The notes: a model not told the origin generated them from the sequence alone. A DNA stretch of 64,000 nucleotides from Candidatus Sabulitectum silens (GCA_001875255.1 MJAN01000002.1:431503-495502); one strand, 5' to 3'; positions 1-10,346 are shown, counted from the first letter of the stretch. Numbers and translations are program-made.

Positions 1-134
1 GCATACCAGATGATCCAGCGGAACTGGACCTTCCCGAGGGAACAGACATAATGATAAGCCCGGACGGCTCCTGGATTGCCAGCACCCCCGACGGCCAGCT
101 TGTTTCATCACCCGGGGGGCTTACTCCCAGATAG
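1..134 (+). CDS. C-terminal end of an unidentified protein (partial)
   Basis: An open frame enters from the left edge, with codons starting at position 3, and stops at TAG 132-134. It gives about 43 residues, including PDGSWIAST and PDGQLVSS. The two 'PDG' turns would fit a beta-propeller or similar repeat protein, but the fragment is too short to assign. It is convergent with the pilin-like gene that follows, 11 bp away. Confidence 0.45.
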   Translation, partial: IPDDPAELDLPEGTDIMISPDGSWIASTPDGQLVSSPGGLTPR

Positions 135-145
135 ACTGATCTGCC

Positions 146-541
146 TCAGTCCCAGTTGACGAATGCGTTGTTCCAGATGTATCCGTGGTTAAGCCAGCAT
201 GTGGCTCCCACTCCCCATGCGCATACATTGTAGTCGGTGCTGCCGGCGGAGTAATAAACCGCAAAGGCGTATTTCACCTTTGCCGTCTGGCACTCCATAT
301 CCTGGGGAACATAGCCGTCCAGGGTGGGGTCAACCCAGGTTGGAACATTGAAGATCGAGGTGTCGCCTTCGTCCATGAAGTAGAGGTGAAGCCCCTGTAC
401 GATAAGCCTCTGGTTGGTTCTGCATGCGGCCTGTTTTGCGCCCTCGGATACATCGGTGAACCTGGGTATGGCTATGGCGGCCATAATGCCAAGGATCAGA
501 ACTACCACCATAAGCTCGATAAGAGTGAAACCGCTACGCAT
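146..541 (-). CDS. Type IV pilin-like / pseudopilin protein
   Basis: This 131-residue protein starts MRSGFTLIELMVVVLILGI, the class III (prepilin) signal: a short basic leader, then GFTLIE with Glu at +5 and a hydrophobic helix. Prepilin peptidase should cleave after the Gly and methylate the Phe. The rest is a small globular head with three to four cysteines (positions about 40, 84, 107 and 114), typical of minor pilins or type II secretion pseudopilins. Length is normal for the family. No other pilus gene is visible, so whether it serves a pilus or a secretion system cannot be told. Confidence 0.85.
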   Translation of the reverse strand: MRSGFTLIELMVVVLILGIMAAIAIPRFTDVSEGAKQAACRTNQRLIVQGLHLYFMDEGDTSIFNVPTWVDPTLDGYVPQDMECQTAKVKYAFAVYYSAGSTDYNVCAWGVGATCWLNHGYIWNNAFVNWD

Positions 542-544
542 TGA

Positions 545-813
545 ACCTCCTCACAGCAGGACAACAGAAACTAAACCGTTATGCCCACCGGGGCAAGTAT
601 CGAATAACGCTGCACAGGGGAAGGAGACTATGGGAAACCATCTCGTAGACCATGTACTTCAACATCCAGATGGGTTTTACAGCTCCTTTCAGGCCGATGG
701 ACACGGTTGAGACCGGGTAATATCTTCAAGGGACTCTTAAGGCAACCTACTAAACGGTTGGGAAGAACCGTTCCGCTCTGCGGTCCGGTTGGATCTTCTT
801 CGGAGGGTATTTC
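545..813. other. Intergenic leader between pilin and hybrid kinase
   Basis: This divergent spacer should hold promoters for both neighbours, but none is clear. Two hairpins can be seen: ATGG-GAAA-CCAT at 630-641 (a GNRA-type loop) and AACGGTT/AACCGTT at 753-772. A 26-codon ORF (ATG 630 to TGA 710) has an AAGGAG three bases upstream, but the spacing is tight and its product matches nothing I know. The kinase has a GGAGG at about 801-805. Confidence 0.3.
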
Positions 814-3615
814 ATGAACACCAACGGATCAAAAGAAAACCCCGGGGTTATCGAAAGGCTTGATGCCCTTCTTTCTGAACTGCCCGGCTCCGCTGACGGT
901 GAAGAACTGCAGGGCATTCGTGAAAGGCTCATGAGATGCCTTGACCCAACCCTTCTGCCGGCTTCCAATGCTCTGGGACAGAAGGCTGTTGATGCCCTTC
1001 TGAACGCCTCCTCGGATGCTGCCTTCCTTCTGGACGCCCAGGGCGTAATCCTTGCGGCGAACGATGAGCTTGCCCGGAGGCTGGGACTCGATAGAGCTTC
1101 CCTGGTCGGGAGGTGCAGCTATGATCTGATCCCTCCGGATGTTGCCGCCGGAAGGAAGATGTGGGTTGAACAGGTGGTTGCCACCGGCAAACCATTAACC
1201 AAAGACGACAAGAGGGACGGGCTGCACATAAGGAACAGGCTCTGTCCGGTATTCGATTCCAGGGGAAATGTTGCAGCAGTTGCGATATACGGCCGTGACA
1301 TCACCGAAAGGGAAGTCGCCATGGAAGCCCTGGAACACTCCAGGGAAAGCTATGAGGCGGTTTTCAACGCCTCCACCGACTGCATTTTCATCCACGACGG
1401 GAACACCGGGAGATAATCGATGTGAACCGCAGCGCCGAGGAAGCCTTCGGCTACACCCTTGAGGAGATGCAGAGGCTTGATGTCGGGGACATGACGGTGA
1501 ATGAACCGCCTTACACCCGCAGGGAGGCTTTCGAGCACTTTCAGAAGGCGGTTCTGGAGGGCCCCCAGAAGTTCGAGTGGCTGGCAAAGAGCAGGAGCGG
1601 AAAGCTGATCTGGTTCGAGAACAGCCTTCTGTACACCAGCCTGGCCGGAAGGGACAGCATGCTGGTCATTGGCAGGGACATCACCCAGCGCAAGGAGGCG
1701 GAGAAGGCCTCCGGGAGAGCGAATGCAGGCTTCGGGAATCACAGAGGACCGGGCGCATAGGCCATGTGGAGTTCAATGTGGTCACAGGGGAGCTTCTCTG
1801 GTCCGACACTGTCTACGATCTATACCGCAGGGACCCTGAACTGGGAGTCCCCACCTATGAGGAGGTCATGGCCCTTCATTCGCCAGGGGATGCCGCCCGG
1901 CTCGAGGAGGCGGTGCAGAGGGCCGTTGCCACCGGCGAAGGATACGCCATTGACCTTAAGGTGCCACTGCCCGACGGGCAGGAGGGCTACTTCCATGCCA
2001 TCGGGACCCCTGAGAAGGATGCCTCCGGTGGTGTTACGCGGATCACCGGAACCGTGCAGGACGTTACCGAGCGCAAGCTAGCCGAAGCAAGATATCAGAA
2101 CATCGCCACGGAATTGAAAGAGATACTCGATTCCCTGCCGGACGCGGTGATCTATGCGGACACAGACAGGGTGATACGGAAGGTTAACCCGGCATTCACA
2201 CGGATGTTCGGATATCAGCCCGATGAGGTCATCGGAGAGGATACCCGGCTTATCTACCGGAGCGAACAGGAATTCCTGGAACAGGGTCGTGCCCGGTACA
2301 ACAAGAACCCATCGGAGATGCGGTCTCCCTATGAGATCTTCTATGTGCGGAAAGACGGAACCCAGTTCATAACCGAAACGGTGGGTACCCCGGTCCGCAA
2401 CGCCCGGGGGGATGTGGTGGGCCTTCTGGCTCTGATAAGGGACATTACTGGACAGAAGCAGATGCAGGAACGGATGCGCCAGATGGAAAAGATGGAGTCG
2501 GTTGGAAGGCTGGCCGGAGGGGTTGCCCACGACTTCAACAACATGCTGAACGTTATCCTGGGCCACACTGAGATGGCCATTGAGAAACTTGACGCCTCGG
2601 ATCCCCTGAGGGGCGACCTTGAGGAAGTGAAGAAGGCCGGGGAACGCTCCGCCAACCTCACGAAACAGCTCCTTGCCTTCGCCAGACGCCAGACAATCGC
2701 GCCTGTGGTCCTCAATCTGAATCAAACCATCTCCTCCATGCTGAAAATGCTGGAGCGCCTGATAGGCGAGTCCATTGAACTCATCTGGAAACCTGGCTCA
2801 GACCTGGCCTCTGTGAACATCGATCCCGGACAGGTGGACCAGATGCTGGCAAACCTGGCCATCAATGCCAGGGACGCCATAGGGCACAACCCCGGCAGGT
2901 GTGCATAGAGACCGCCGGCGCCAGTTTCAGCGAAGACTTCTGCTCAGCACGGCCCGGATTCATTCCCGGCGACTATGTGAAGCTCGAGGTTAGTGACAAC
3001 GGCTGCGGAATTGATGAGGAGACCCGGCTGTTCATTTTCGAACCATTCTACACCACGAAGGAGGGGGGGCAGGGCACCGGTCTGGGCCTTGCCACGGTTT
3101 ACGGGATCGTAACCCAGAACGGCGGGTTCATTAATGTCTCCAGCGAACCCGGCAAGGGAACCACCTTCAGGATATACCTTCCCCATCACACCGGGAAAAA
3201 GCTGCCGCACTCCATCAAGACCCCCGGCATTCAGATAAAGCGGGGCACCGAGACCATTCTGCTTGTGGAGGACGAACCCTCTATACTCAAAATGGTGACC
3301 ATGATGCTGGAAATGGAGGGCTACGAAGTACTCTCCGCCGGCTCACCCGGTGAGGCCATCGAAATGGCGAGGGAGCATTCCGGGGAGATTCACCTGGTCG
3401 TTTCAGATGTGGTTATGCCTGAAATGAATGGCCGTGACCTTGCAAGGAACATCCTTTCCCTCTACCCCATGGTGAAAAGACTGTTCATGTCCGGCTACAC
3501 AGCCAACGTTATCGCCCACCACGGAGTCCTCGACGAGGGGGTCAACTTTATTCAGAAACCCTTCTCCAAGGGAGAGCTCGCCGCAAAGATAAGGGAGATA
3601 CTCGACCGGGACTGA
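814..3615 (+). CDS. PAS-domain hybrid histidine kinase with C-terminal receiver (frameshifted)
   Basis: A cytoplasmic sensor of about 930 residues with no membrane segment. Order: four PAS domains (about residues 65-175, 180-305, 315-430, 435-560), HisKA with the H-box GGVAHDFNN, HATPase_c with N-box NARDA, G-box DNGCGID and GTGLGLATVYG, then a receiver starting LLVEDEPS with phospho-acceptor in VSDVVMPEMNG and conserved Lys in IQKPFS. The reading frame breaks three times. Each break is cured by one extra base in a run: G at about 1408, C at about 1712, G at about 2899. The ATG at 814 follows a GGAGG. There is no DNA-binding output, so phosphate probably passes to another protein. The receiver closely resembles that of the kinase at 59150-62011. 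Confidence 0.85.
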
Positions 3616-4619
3616 TCAGAGATCCTCGAAGTATTCGAAGGCATCAATGATATCGAGATAGGCTCCATGGAAACCCGAGTCGATGATCCTATGCAGGTAG
3701 GAGTCGTCGTTGCCGAAGATTATTGCCTGCCACTGGGGATCCCAGTATTCAACTTTGTAGTTGCCCGGCCAGTCGGGGTTTTCATTCCCAAGCCAGGGCG
3801 GCGGCTGGGTGTTCCATGCGGGGTCCCAGTAATACCTGTAGTCCTCTGCTTCACCGATGCTCATGTAGCAGATGACAAGTCTTGTGCCGCCTCCGCTTTT
3901 TACACGGATCTGATCAAGGTCGGACTGGGTGAACTGCTCTTCGTTATGGAAGAGGTCCATGATCACAACATCATAGGAGGTCTGGGAAACCGCATCGATG
4001 AACTGCTGTTTTGTGGCGTAGCTGTCGCCGTTGATCAGATACAGGAAGTTGGCCGCCTGGTGGATATCGGTGATATCGTCGGAGTTCACGTTCCATGGTT
4101 CCGGGGGATAACCGGGAATGGTGTTCAGGTCACGCTGGTCCGCGGCAAAGGATATGAAACCATACTGCTCATTTGTCTGATAGGAGTCATCAACATACCC
4201 CCGGGTCCAGCAGTAATCCGTGGTGAGCACCTGGACGCCGTTGTCTTCGCAGATGAGGCAGAGATCCCGCATGTATTCCGCCTCAGGGGCCGGAGTGGGG
4301 ACATTGTCCGAGGTGTAGCCATAGAACATGTCCTCTCTGCCGGTTGCATCCATAGAGGCCAGATAGGCGATCTGCTGTGTGCTCCCGGGGTCTCCATTGT
4401 CGGTTACCAGCTCCTGACCGTTCTGGGGAATAATGATGAACCCGGACTGCTGTCCCTTTGCCCAGGCGGACAGGTCCATAACGAAGCTCCGCATTTCCTG
4501 CCTGAATTCAGTATTCTCCCGGAGGGACCGGTGGTGTCATCGGATCCGCATCCGGCGGTCAGGAACAGTGACATCGCAGTTATCACCGCTCTGCCCAGCA
4601 AAGCTATACCCTTCGGCAT
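3616..4619 (-). CDS. TM1410/GH114-like glycosidase-fold lipoprotein
   Basis: The ATG at 4619 begins a lipoprotein signal with lipobox LTAGC, followed by GSDDTTGPS. One missing G near 4520 separates this leader from the main frame. The body shows the TM1410/GH114 (endo-alpha-1,4-polygalactosaminidase-like TIM barrel) pattern: YMSIGEAEDYRYYWDPAW, then VEYWDPQW and a C-terminal GAYLDIIDAFEYF with acidic residues where the family has catalytic ones. About 330 residues, normal for the family. It is probably anchored facing the periplasm or surface and acts on a polysaccharide. The substrate is unknown. Its stop abuts the kinase stop tail to tail with no gap. Confidence 0.75.
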
Positions 4620-4670
4620 GGTCTATCCCTCTTTGTCTTTTTGATGAAAACATGGAAACGCATGGAAAGT

Positions 4671-4699
4671 TATATGTGCCTTCAGTATATCCCGGTCAA
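4671..4699 (-). promoter_or_regulatory. Probable sigma-70 promoter of the GH114-like gene
   Basis: On the minus strand TTGACC (4694-4699) lies 17 bp from CATATA (4671-4676), about 50 bp before the ATG at 4619. It is divergent from the abiE promoter. Confidence 0.45.
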
Positions 4700-4754
4700 T
4701 GACGCTGCTTGTAATGAGCGACAGCTCTCCGATGGACCATGGTTTTCTCGCGCG

Positions 4755-4826
4755 ATACTTCCATAATGTGGAAGTTTCCCGCGGCAATTGCTTATCAATC
4801 ACTAAATGCGCATAATACTTCCATAA
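4755..4826. promoter_or_regulatory. AbiEi-type operator sites
   Basis: ACTTCCATAATGTGGAAGT at 4757-4775 is a near-perfect inverted repeat with 7-bp arms. The 12-mer ATACTTCCATAA occurs twice, at 4755-4766 and 4815-4826, exactly 60 bp apart. The second copy overlaps the -10 of the abiE promoter. AbiEi antitoxins are known to autorepress by binding repeats in their own promoter, so these are the likely sites. Confidence 0.6.
4788..4816 (+). promoter_or_regulatory. Promoter of the abiE operon
   Basis: TTGCTT (4788-4793), a 17-bp spacer and CATAAT (4811-4816) lie 25 bp upstream of the TTG start at 4841. The proposed operator copy at 4815-4826 overlaps the -10 element, consistent with autorepression. 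Confidence 0.6.
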
Positions 4827-4840
4827 GAAAAGGAGGCTCT

Positions 4841-5492
4841 TTGGAAACGCTATCGGAGCTGCTGCTGAAAAAGGGGTTCGCTGGCAGGGTGGTGTCAACA
4901 GCCGTGATATCAAGTCTTCTCGAAGGCGGAAATGCAAGCAGATGGGGGCTTGTTAACAGAGCTTTGAAAGAAGGCGAGCTCATAAGGCTGAAGCGGGGTC
5001 TGTATGCTCTCAGTCCCCGGATCGGAGGGAAATCTCCCGAACTTTTCGTAATTGCCAACAGGATCGTACCTGAAAGCTATGTATCCATGGAATCAGCCCT
5101 TGGATACCAGGGCTGGCTTCAGGAGGAACCGGCTGCGGTTCACAGCGCTATCCCCCGGGGTAGAGCAAGCAGCTTCACCAATGCTTTTGGAAGGTTCATC
5201 TATCTCAGGGTACCAATCACCGGAAACCGATTCCTGCTGGGAGTGGAAAGACATTCCTCCGGCGGTGAGGCATATCTGATCGCGAATGCCGAAGGGCACT
5301 TGTGGACACTCTTTCAGCAAGGAACCTGGAGTGGGAGGGAATCAACTCCCTGGAGGGAAAACTGCGCATCGATCCGGGCCTTCTCGGGGAGCTGGATCTG
5401 AATCTGTTGAAGGAACTGGCCACTGGGTGCAGATCTCAGCCCTGAGAAAGCATATCGCCTCCATCCGGTATGCGCTGGGAGGTAAAGCATGA
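4841..5492 (+). CDS. abiEi: AbiEi-like antitoxin, type IV toxin-antitoxin system (frameshifted)
   Basis: I chose TTG 4841 because AAGGAGG sits just upstream and the promoter lies between it and the upstream in-frame ATG at 4739. The N-terminal part is a winged-helix domain (GFAGRVVSTAVISSLL, then GELIRLKRGLYAL) typical of AbiEi antitoxins. The C-terminal part has the antitoxin-like YVSMESALGYQG segment. Two one-base deletions (G at about 5296, C at about 5443) break the frame. With them repaired the protein ends RKHIASIRYALGGKA and overlaps the toxin start by ATGA (5489-5492), so the two are translationally coupled. It should neutralise the toxin and repress the operon. Confidence 0.8.
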
Positions 5493-6325
5493 TCCACAGA
5501 ATGATTCAGGACAGACTGGATAAGGACGCCGGCAGCACCTTTGAGGAAAGAAGGAAACTCTTCCGGGAGATAGTTCAGGAGCTGGCGATCTATTCACTCT
5601 CTGCAGGGGGCTTTTTTGAGAAGGCCGTTTTCCATGGCGGTACTGAACTGCGTATGGTTCACTCCATCCCCCGTTTCTCAGAAGACCTGGATTTCTTCGT
5701 GAAGAAACCTGACCCCTGCTTCTCATGGGAGAAGTATAGGGAAAGGATCCTTGATACATGCAGCCGTTTCGGAATGAATCCCGTGATAAAGGAAAAGTCT
5801 TCAGGAAAGGGCGCAGTAAGGGCAATCATGCTTATTGATGATTCTGATATCGGGACCTCTCCTTCGGGAAGGACAGGCTACACAAGGATACGCCTGGAGA
5901 TAGACACGGATCCTCCAGCGGGAGCAGCCCTTTCAGGAGCTTTCCTCGATTTCCCTGTACCCCATGAGGTCGTTGTGCCTGACCTCTCCTCTTCCTTCGC
6001 GCTGAAGTGTCACGCCCTGCTATGCCGCGTATGGATGAAGGGACGTGACTGGTTCGACCTTTTGTGGTTCCTGGCAAGGGGTGTTCAGCCCCGAATTGAT
6101 CTGCTTGCCAGTTCGCTGGATCAGACCGGGCCTTGGGCGGGAAAGGGCCTGGGGATCGATGAAAGCTGGCTGGGAGAAGCCCTGTCGCAGAAGGTGCATG
6201 AAATGAACCTTGAACAGGTAAAAGGCGATATTCTGCCCTTCGTAAGCAAAGATGAAAGAGCTTCAGTGGAATCCTGGAGCAGGGAAGTGTTCCTCCACTA
6301 CATTCGCAGGGCTTTCCCCTCCTGA
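5489..6325 (+). CDS. abiEii: AbiEii/AbiGii-family nucleotidyltransferase toxin
   Basis: A 278-residue protein with the AbiEii fold: FHGGTELRMV (the GG-T/S nucleotidyltransferase motif) followed by RFSEDLDFFV, whose two Asp residues bind metal. Further on are KCHALLCR and KGRDWFDLLWFL, the conserved K...RD(F/W)xDL motif IV. The type IV abortive-infection toxin transfers nucleotides to an RNA target and stops growth on phage infection. It lies directly downstream of the antitoxin in an ATGA overlap. The length is full and the frame is intact. Confidence 0.88.
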   Translation: MIHRMIQDRLDKDAGSTFEERRKLFREIVQELAIYSLSAGGFFEKAVFHGGTELRMVHSIPRFSEDLDFFVKKPDPCFSWEKYRERILDTCSRFGMNPVIKEKSSGKGAVRAIMLIDDSDIGTSPSGRTGYTRIRLEIDTDPPAGAALSGAFLDFPVPHEVVVPDLSSSFALKCHALLCRVWMKGRDWFDLLWFLARGVQPRIDLLASSLDQTGPWAGKGLGIDESWLGEALSQKVHEMNLEQVKGDILPFVSKDERASVESWSREVFLHYIRRAFPS

Positions 6326-6373
6326 TGGAAACCGCGCTGGACGCATACCACTGCCGGTTGATGGGGGAATGAC

Positions 6374-7473
6374 ATGAAGATGGAAGCACTGGCCCTGCCT
6401 TTTCTCCTCATGGCCTGCAACACCTCACCAGACAGCAATGTAAATTCTGAAAAGCCCGATACTTTCATTGTGGAATGCACCGCCGTGATAGGGACAGTGT
6501 TCCCCGAAACGCAGTACGGCTTCGCGAGATAGGAAGCATCTGCCACGGACCGGATGGATCTGTCCTTGTGTCTGATCCCAGGCTGACCGTGGTGAGGAGG
6601 TACAGTCCAGACGGTGAATTCATCATGAGCTATGGATCTCCCGGTGAGGGTCCCGGTGAGTTGACCGAACCAAGGGACATCGCCGTAACTGAATCCGGGC
6701 TGCTTCTGGTCTCCGACCTTCGCGGGCTGAACTTCTATGATCTTGATACCGGTGAATGGATAGGGCTCAACGGTGAGTACACAAGGCCGGTTCTCCTCAG
6801 GATGCTGGGCAGCAGAGACTCTTCGTTCACCGCACTTCGAAGCTGGAGCTTCCTCTCGAATCATGTTCCGGTCCGCACCGCAGAATACGGTCTCTACCAA
6901 ATGGGAACACCCTCCTCAACCGTTTTCTGGCGGGACTCATCGGTAATAGACCACGGTTCAGGCGACTTCATCAGGCTGTGCAACGAGTTTCCGGTGGTGG
7001 CTTCCGACGCCGGGGGCAATGTTTATGTTTCCGAATCCACCGAGTCGGTCCTGCGTATCCTGAAGTATTCACCGGAGGGAGAGCTGCTGCACACCATTAC
7101 AGAGGAGTACGACCCGGTGCCGCTTACGGATCAGGAGAAGCAGCTGGATGCTGAGTTCTATTCACTACTGCTGCAGAGCCTGGGCATGGACATCGGTTAC
7201 ACGCCCAGAAACTGCTGGAACACGGTTACATCCCTGGGGGTGGACGGCGATTCCAGGATATGGGCCCGTGCCGGCGGGGCTGACCCGCCTTGCTACAGGG
7301 TTTTCGATCAGAATGGGGACATTCTCTTCCATGCCATCATCCAGGGCATCCCGGCACAGGGACCCAACCTGCAGATTAGGATCTCTCCCCTGTGCATGGC
7401 CGCCTTCGGCTACGATTCTTCCCTGAGCTTCATGCAGGTGTTCATTCTGGGACCGCCGCCCTCCCTGCCCTGA
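6374..7473 (+). CDS. Six-bladed beta-propeller lipoprotein (frameshifted)
   Basis: The ATG at 6374 gives a short lipoprotein leader, ALPFLLMACN. One missing G near 6491 (GGGACA should read GGGGACA) separates it from the main frame, giving VIGDSVPRNAVRLREIGS. The body has propeller-blade repeats: GPDGSVLVSD, RRYSPDGEFIMSYG, PGELTEPRDIAV, KYSPEGELLHTI, FDQNGDILF. This '6-bladed beta-propeller' family is usually exported and of unknown ligand. About 365 residues. It is convergent with vapC. Confidence 0.7.
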
Positions 7474-7510
7474 ATACGTGCGATTGGGCAAACTCTTTTC
7501 CATTGCGCCA

Positions 7511-7530
7511 ACTTATCATTTTTGATAAGT
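7511..7530. repeat. AT-rich inverted repeat between convergent genes
   Basis: ACTTATCA-TTTT-TGATAAGT is a perfect 8-bp inverted repeat with a 4-base loop, between the propeller gene and vapC. It could be a weak bidirectional terminator or a protein-binding site. No strong T-tract follows. Confidence 0.4.
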
Positions 7531-7581
7531 ACATGCCATGAAATCCAATGCCCTTCTGCAGGCTGAATGCTGTCTCTTGCC

Positions 7582-7992
7582 TTAGGACAAATGGGGTTCG
7601 TGAAGGATCACCGGTATGTGTTCAGTAAACAGGAGGAAATCCCTGTCATGGGTATAGACGGCCATGCTGCGACGCACCGCCACCGAGCATATGAGAAAAT
7701 CGGTGTTTGAGCCTTGTATGCCTTCCCTGCGGCATGTATTGAAAAACCATGCCGCAGTGGTGTGATCTGCTGTTTCAAGGGGAATGTCAGGGAATGGTTC
7801 CAGATGCTGTTTCAGTCTCTCGAAGTGGGCTTCTTCGCGGATACCGGACAACAGCTCCTGGCGAATCGGACCTATGATCTCCACCCTGTGTTCCAGTATC
7901 AGTCGGCGGAGCTCCTTAACCGTATCAGGATGGCTTCCTGATGCCCTTCTAAGGGACCGGGACCAGATGCATGTGTCCACAAGGACCCTCAT
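7582..7992 (-). CDS. vapC: VapC-type PIN-domain toxin
   Basis: A 136-residue PIN domain: MRVLVDTCIWSRSL supplies the first acidic residue (Asp6), then RQELLSGI the conserved Glu, SNTDFLICSVAV the central Asp, and YTHDRDFLLF the last Asp. These four form the metal-dependent RNase site. It overlaps the antitoxin by four bases (7989-7992), the usual vapBC arrangement. Confidence 0.9.
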   Translation of the reverse strand: MRVLVDTCIWSRSLRRASGSHPDTVKELRRLILEHRVEIIGPIRQELLSGIREEAHFERLKQHLEPFPDIPLETADHTTAAWFFNTCRREGIQGSNTDFLICSVAVRRSMAVYTHDRDFLLFTEHIPVILHEPHLS

Positions 7993-8189
7993 GTTCTGGC
8001 TCTCTGCTTTTTGTAGCTGTATCCTTCCTCATAGTCTATTGAGCCGAAAAGCGAGAGTATCCTCTCCTGTTCGAGATATCGGATGTAATCCACAAGGGCC
8101 TGGGTCACAGCAGCCTTCTTGGTGCGATGGCCTCCCAGTTCAACCGCTTTGATGATAAGCTGATCATCGATCTGCAGATTCGTAGCCAT
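7989..8189 (-). CDS. vapB: VapB-family antitoxin
   Basis: A 66-residue protein, MATNLQIDDQLIIKAVELGG followed by HRTKKAAVTQALVDYI, the short ribbon-helix-helix form seen in VapB antitoxins of the DUF2191 type. The ATG at 8189 is favoured over an upstream in-frame ATG at 8216 because GGAGGTGATAACC precedes it and because the -10 element falls at 8209-8214. The C-terminal tail (about residues 45-66) would bind the toxin. Confidence 0.85.
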   Translation of the reverse strand: MATNLQIDDQLIIKAVELGGHRTKKAAVTQALVDYIRYLEQERILSLFGSIDYEEGYSYKKQRART

Positions 8190-8203
8190 GGTTATCACCT
8201 CCA

Positions 8204-8237
8204 CACATATTATCACACAATTCTATATGTGGGTCAA
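8204..8237 (-). promoter_or_regulatory. vapBC promoter with overlapping inverted repeat
   Basis: On the minus strand TTGACC (8232-8237), 17 bp, GATAAT (8209-8214). CACATA (8204-8209) and TATGTG (8226-8231) form an inverted repeat flanking the -10, a likely VapBC operator. Confidence 0.6.
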
Positions 8238-8308
8238 TGACATTGAGTCCCCGGGAACCCTGGGAGATCTCGGGTTTTTCATGAAGAAAGCGGACACAGG
8301 AGGTCATT

Positions 8309-10280
8309 TTGAACGCCGAGGAGAAAATCACCAACCGCCTGGTGAATGAAACAAGCCCCTACCTTCTTTCCCACTCTGAAAATCCCGTGCACTGGCAGCC
8401 CTGGGACGGTGAGGCCTTCCGGCTTGCCCGGGAACTTGACCGCCCGGTGTTCCTCTCCATCGGCTACTCCAGCTGCCACTGGTGCCATGTCATGGAGCGG
8501 GAGTGCTTCATGGACACCGAGGTGGCGAAGCTGATGAACTCCAGCTTCATCTCCGTGAAGGTGGACCGCGAGGAGAGACCCGACGTTGACAACCGCTACA
8601 TGCGGTATGCCATGGCCATGACCGGCAGCGGAGGCTGGCCCCTCAACATGGTCCTCACCCCTTCAGGAAAGCCCTTCTTCGCCGCCACCTACATACCGAA
8701 GGAGGGCAGGTACGGAAGAAGGGGAATGCTGGAGCTTGTTCCCCTGCTTGCCCGGGCATGGCGGGAGGAAAGGGAGAGGGTGCTCAGGTCCGCCGGGGAG
8801 ATAACCTCAGCGGTTCCCCCGGGGCTTACTTCCGGAAAAGCCAGATATCCGGAACCAGTGCAGGGCTGCTACAGGCAGCTTGCCGGGTCCTTCGACAGGA
8901 AGAACGGAGGGTTCGGAGGGGCACCCAAGTTCCCGGTCTTTCACAATCTGCTGTTCCTTCTTCGGTACTGGCACCACACCGGTGAAAACCACGCCCTGGA
9001 CATGGCCCTGGGAACCCTTGCCGCCATCAGACACGGCGGGGTCTACGACCAGCTGGGGGGAGGGATTCACCGCTACGCAACCGACGCAGGCTGGAGGGTG
9101 CCCCACTACGAAAAGATGCTCTATGATCAGGCCATGCTGACCCTTGCCTGCCTCGAGGCCTATCAGGCATCGGGTAACCTTCTTTTCAGGCAGACAGCGG
9201 AGGAAACGCTGGATTTCGTCCTTGCTGAGATGACATCCCCCTCGGGAGGATTCTACTCCTCCATGGACGCCGATGACCCCGTGGGAGAGGGGGCGTATTA
9301 CTCATGGAGCCTGAAGCAGCTCTCCCGGGTGCTCGGTGACCGTGATGCCCGTAAGGTTGCCCTGCTGTGGAACATTGACCATGACGGTGCCTGCACCCCC
9401 AGGCTTTCACCCCCGGACTCCTGGATACCCGCCCCTGCAGCCGCGGCGCCCTCACCGGACCCGGGTGTGATGGATCAGCTTCTGGAGGAAAGGCGGCTGA
9501 GACATGCTCCGGCGATTGACGAAAAGATACTCGCCGACTGGAACGGCATGATGACAGCGGCCCTGGCCAGGGCTTCGCTGGTGCTGAACCGGCCGGATTA
9601 CGCCCTTGCAGCACGGCGGGCGTTTGCGCACATCACCGGGAACATGATCTCCCAGGATGGGCTTCTGGTGCACAGCTGGAAGGGGGCAAACCGGGGAATG
9701 AGGGTTTTCTGGACGACTACGCCTATCTGATATGGGCTTTGATAGAGCTGCATTCCTCAACACTTGATGGGGAATACCTCACCCTGGCCCTGGAGCTGCA
9801 GGAAAAGCAGGACCGCCTCTTCCTGACAGAAGGCGAGGGGGTGTATTCCTTCGCCTCGGGGGGTGACCAGCTGCTGCCTGAAACCGTTACCGTGGAAACC
9901 CACGACGGCGCGGTGCCCTCGGGAAACTCCGTTACCCTGATGAACCTGCACAGGCTTTCCTCCCTGGCACCGGACGGGGCTTATGAAAGCAGTGCCGCCG
10001 CCCTCACCGAAGCCCTGCTCCCGGTTGCGGCCCCTTCACCGGCTTCCTATTCCATGCTCCTGGCCGGGGTACTCAGTGGGCCGGCCCATTTTCACATCGG
10101 TCTTTCAGTGAAGGACACCGGCCTGTTCCTGGATGCGGTCCGAAGGCTTTATCTCCCCGACGGGACCCTGTCCATCCACCGGTCTCTGGAAGGCCCCGGG
10201 GCGGTGGTCTGCGGAGGGGCTCATGTTTACCTCCGGTGGATGATCCCGATGAGCTTGCTTCGCTTCTTAAGGGGCGTTAG
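8309..10280 (+). CDS. DUF255 / YyaL-type thioredoxin-fold protein (frameshifted)
   Basis: Starts with TTG 8309 after AGGAGG (8298-8303). The N-terminal DUF255 domain (about residues 5-165) holds NETSPYLLSHSENPVHWQPW and a CHWCHVM redox motif, then VDREERPDVD and GSGGWPLNM. The rest is an alpha/alpha-barrel of the N-acylglucosamine-epimerase-like type (GVYDQLGGGIHRY, PHYEKMLYDQA, FYSSMDADDP, LADWNGMM). The family (YyaL, human SPATA20) has no settled reaction. Two missing bases break the frame: a G in GGGGG near 9690 and a C near 10233. With both repaired it ends PVDDPDELASLLKGR at TAG 10278-10280, about 657 residues, normal length. Confidence 0.85.
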
Positions 10281-10329
10281 CCTATTGACAGACATGTGAA
10301 TTCAGCTGTTAACGCCCATCCTGTTTTCT

Positions 10330-10346
10330 GTAACCCAGTCGGTTAC
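10330..10346. terminator. Weak hairpin between convergent genes
   Basis: GTAACC-CAGTC-GGTTAC lies between the ends of the DUF255 gene and the ParB-like gene. The stem is only 6 bp and no T-tract follows, so terminator function is uncertain. Confidence 0.25.

Noticed and set aside
185..544. Rightward ORF opposite the pilin gene
   Set aside because: It is antisense to a clear prepilin, and the product shows no domain or signal.
630..710. 26-codon leader peptide before the hybrid kinase
   Set aside because: The ribosome site is only three bases away and the product has no recognisable pattern; too weak to list as a gene.
814..3615. Programmed frameshifting or alternative genetic code as the cause of broken genes
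   Set aside because: The breaks are single missing bases in homopolymer runs scattered in many unrelated genes, with no slippery site plus stem. Normal stops end intact genes.
3667..4644. 325-codon rightward ORF opposite the GH114-like gene
   Set aside because: Composition is that of an antisense shadow. The minus-strand frame has a lipobox and family motifs.
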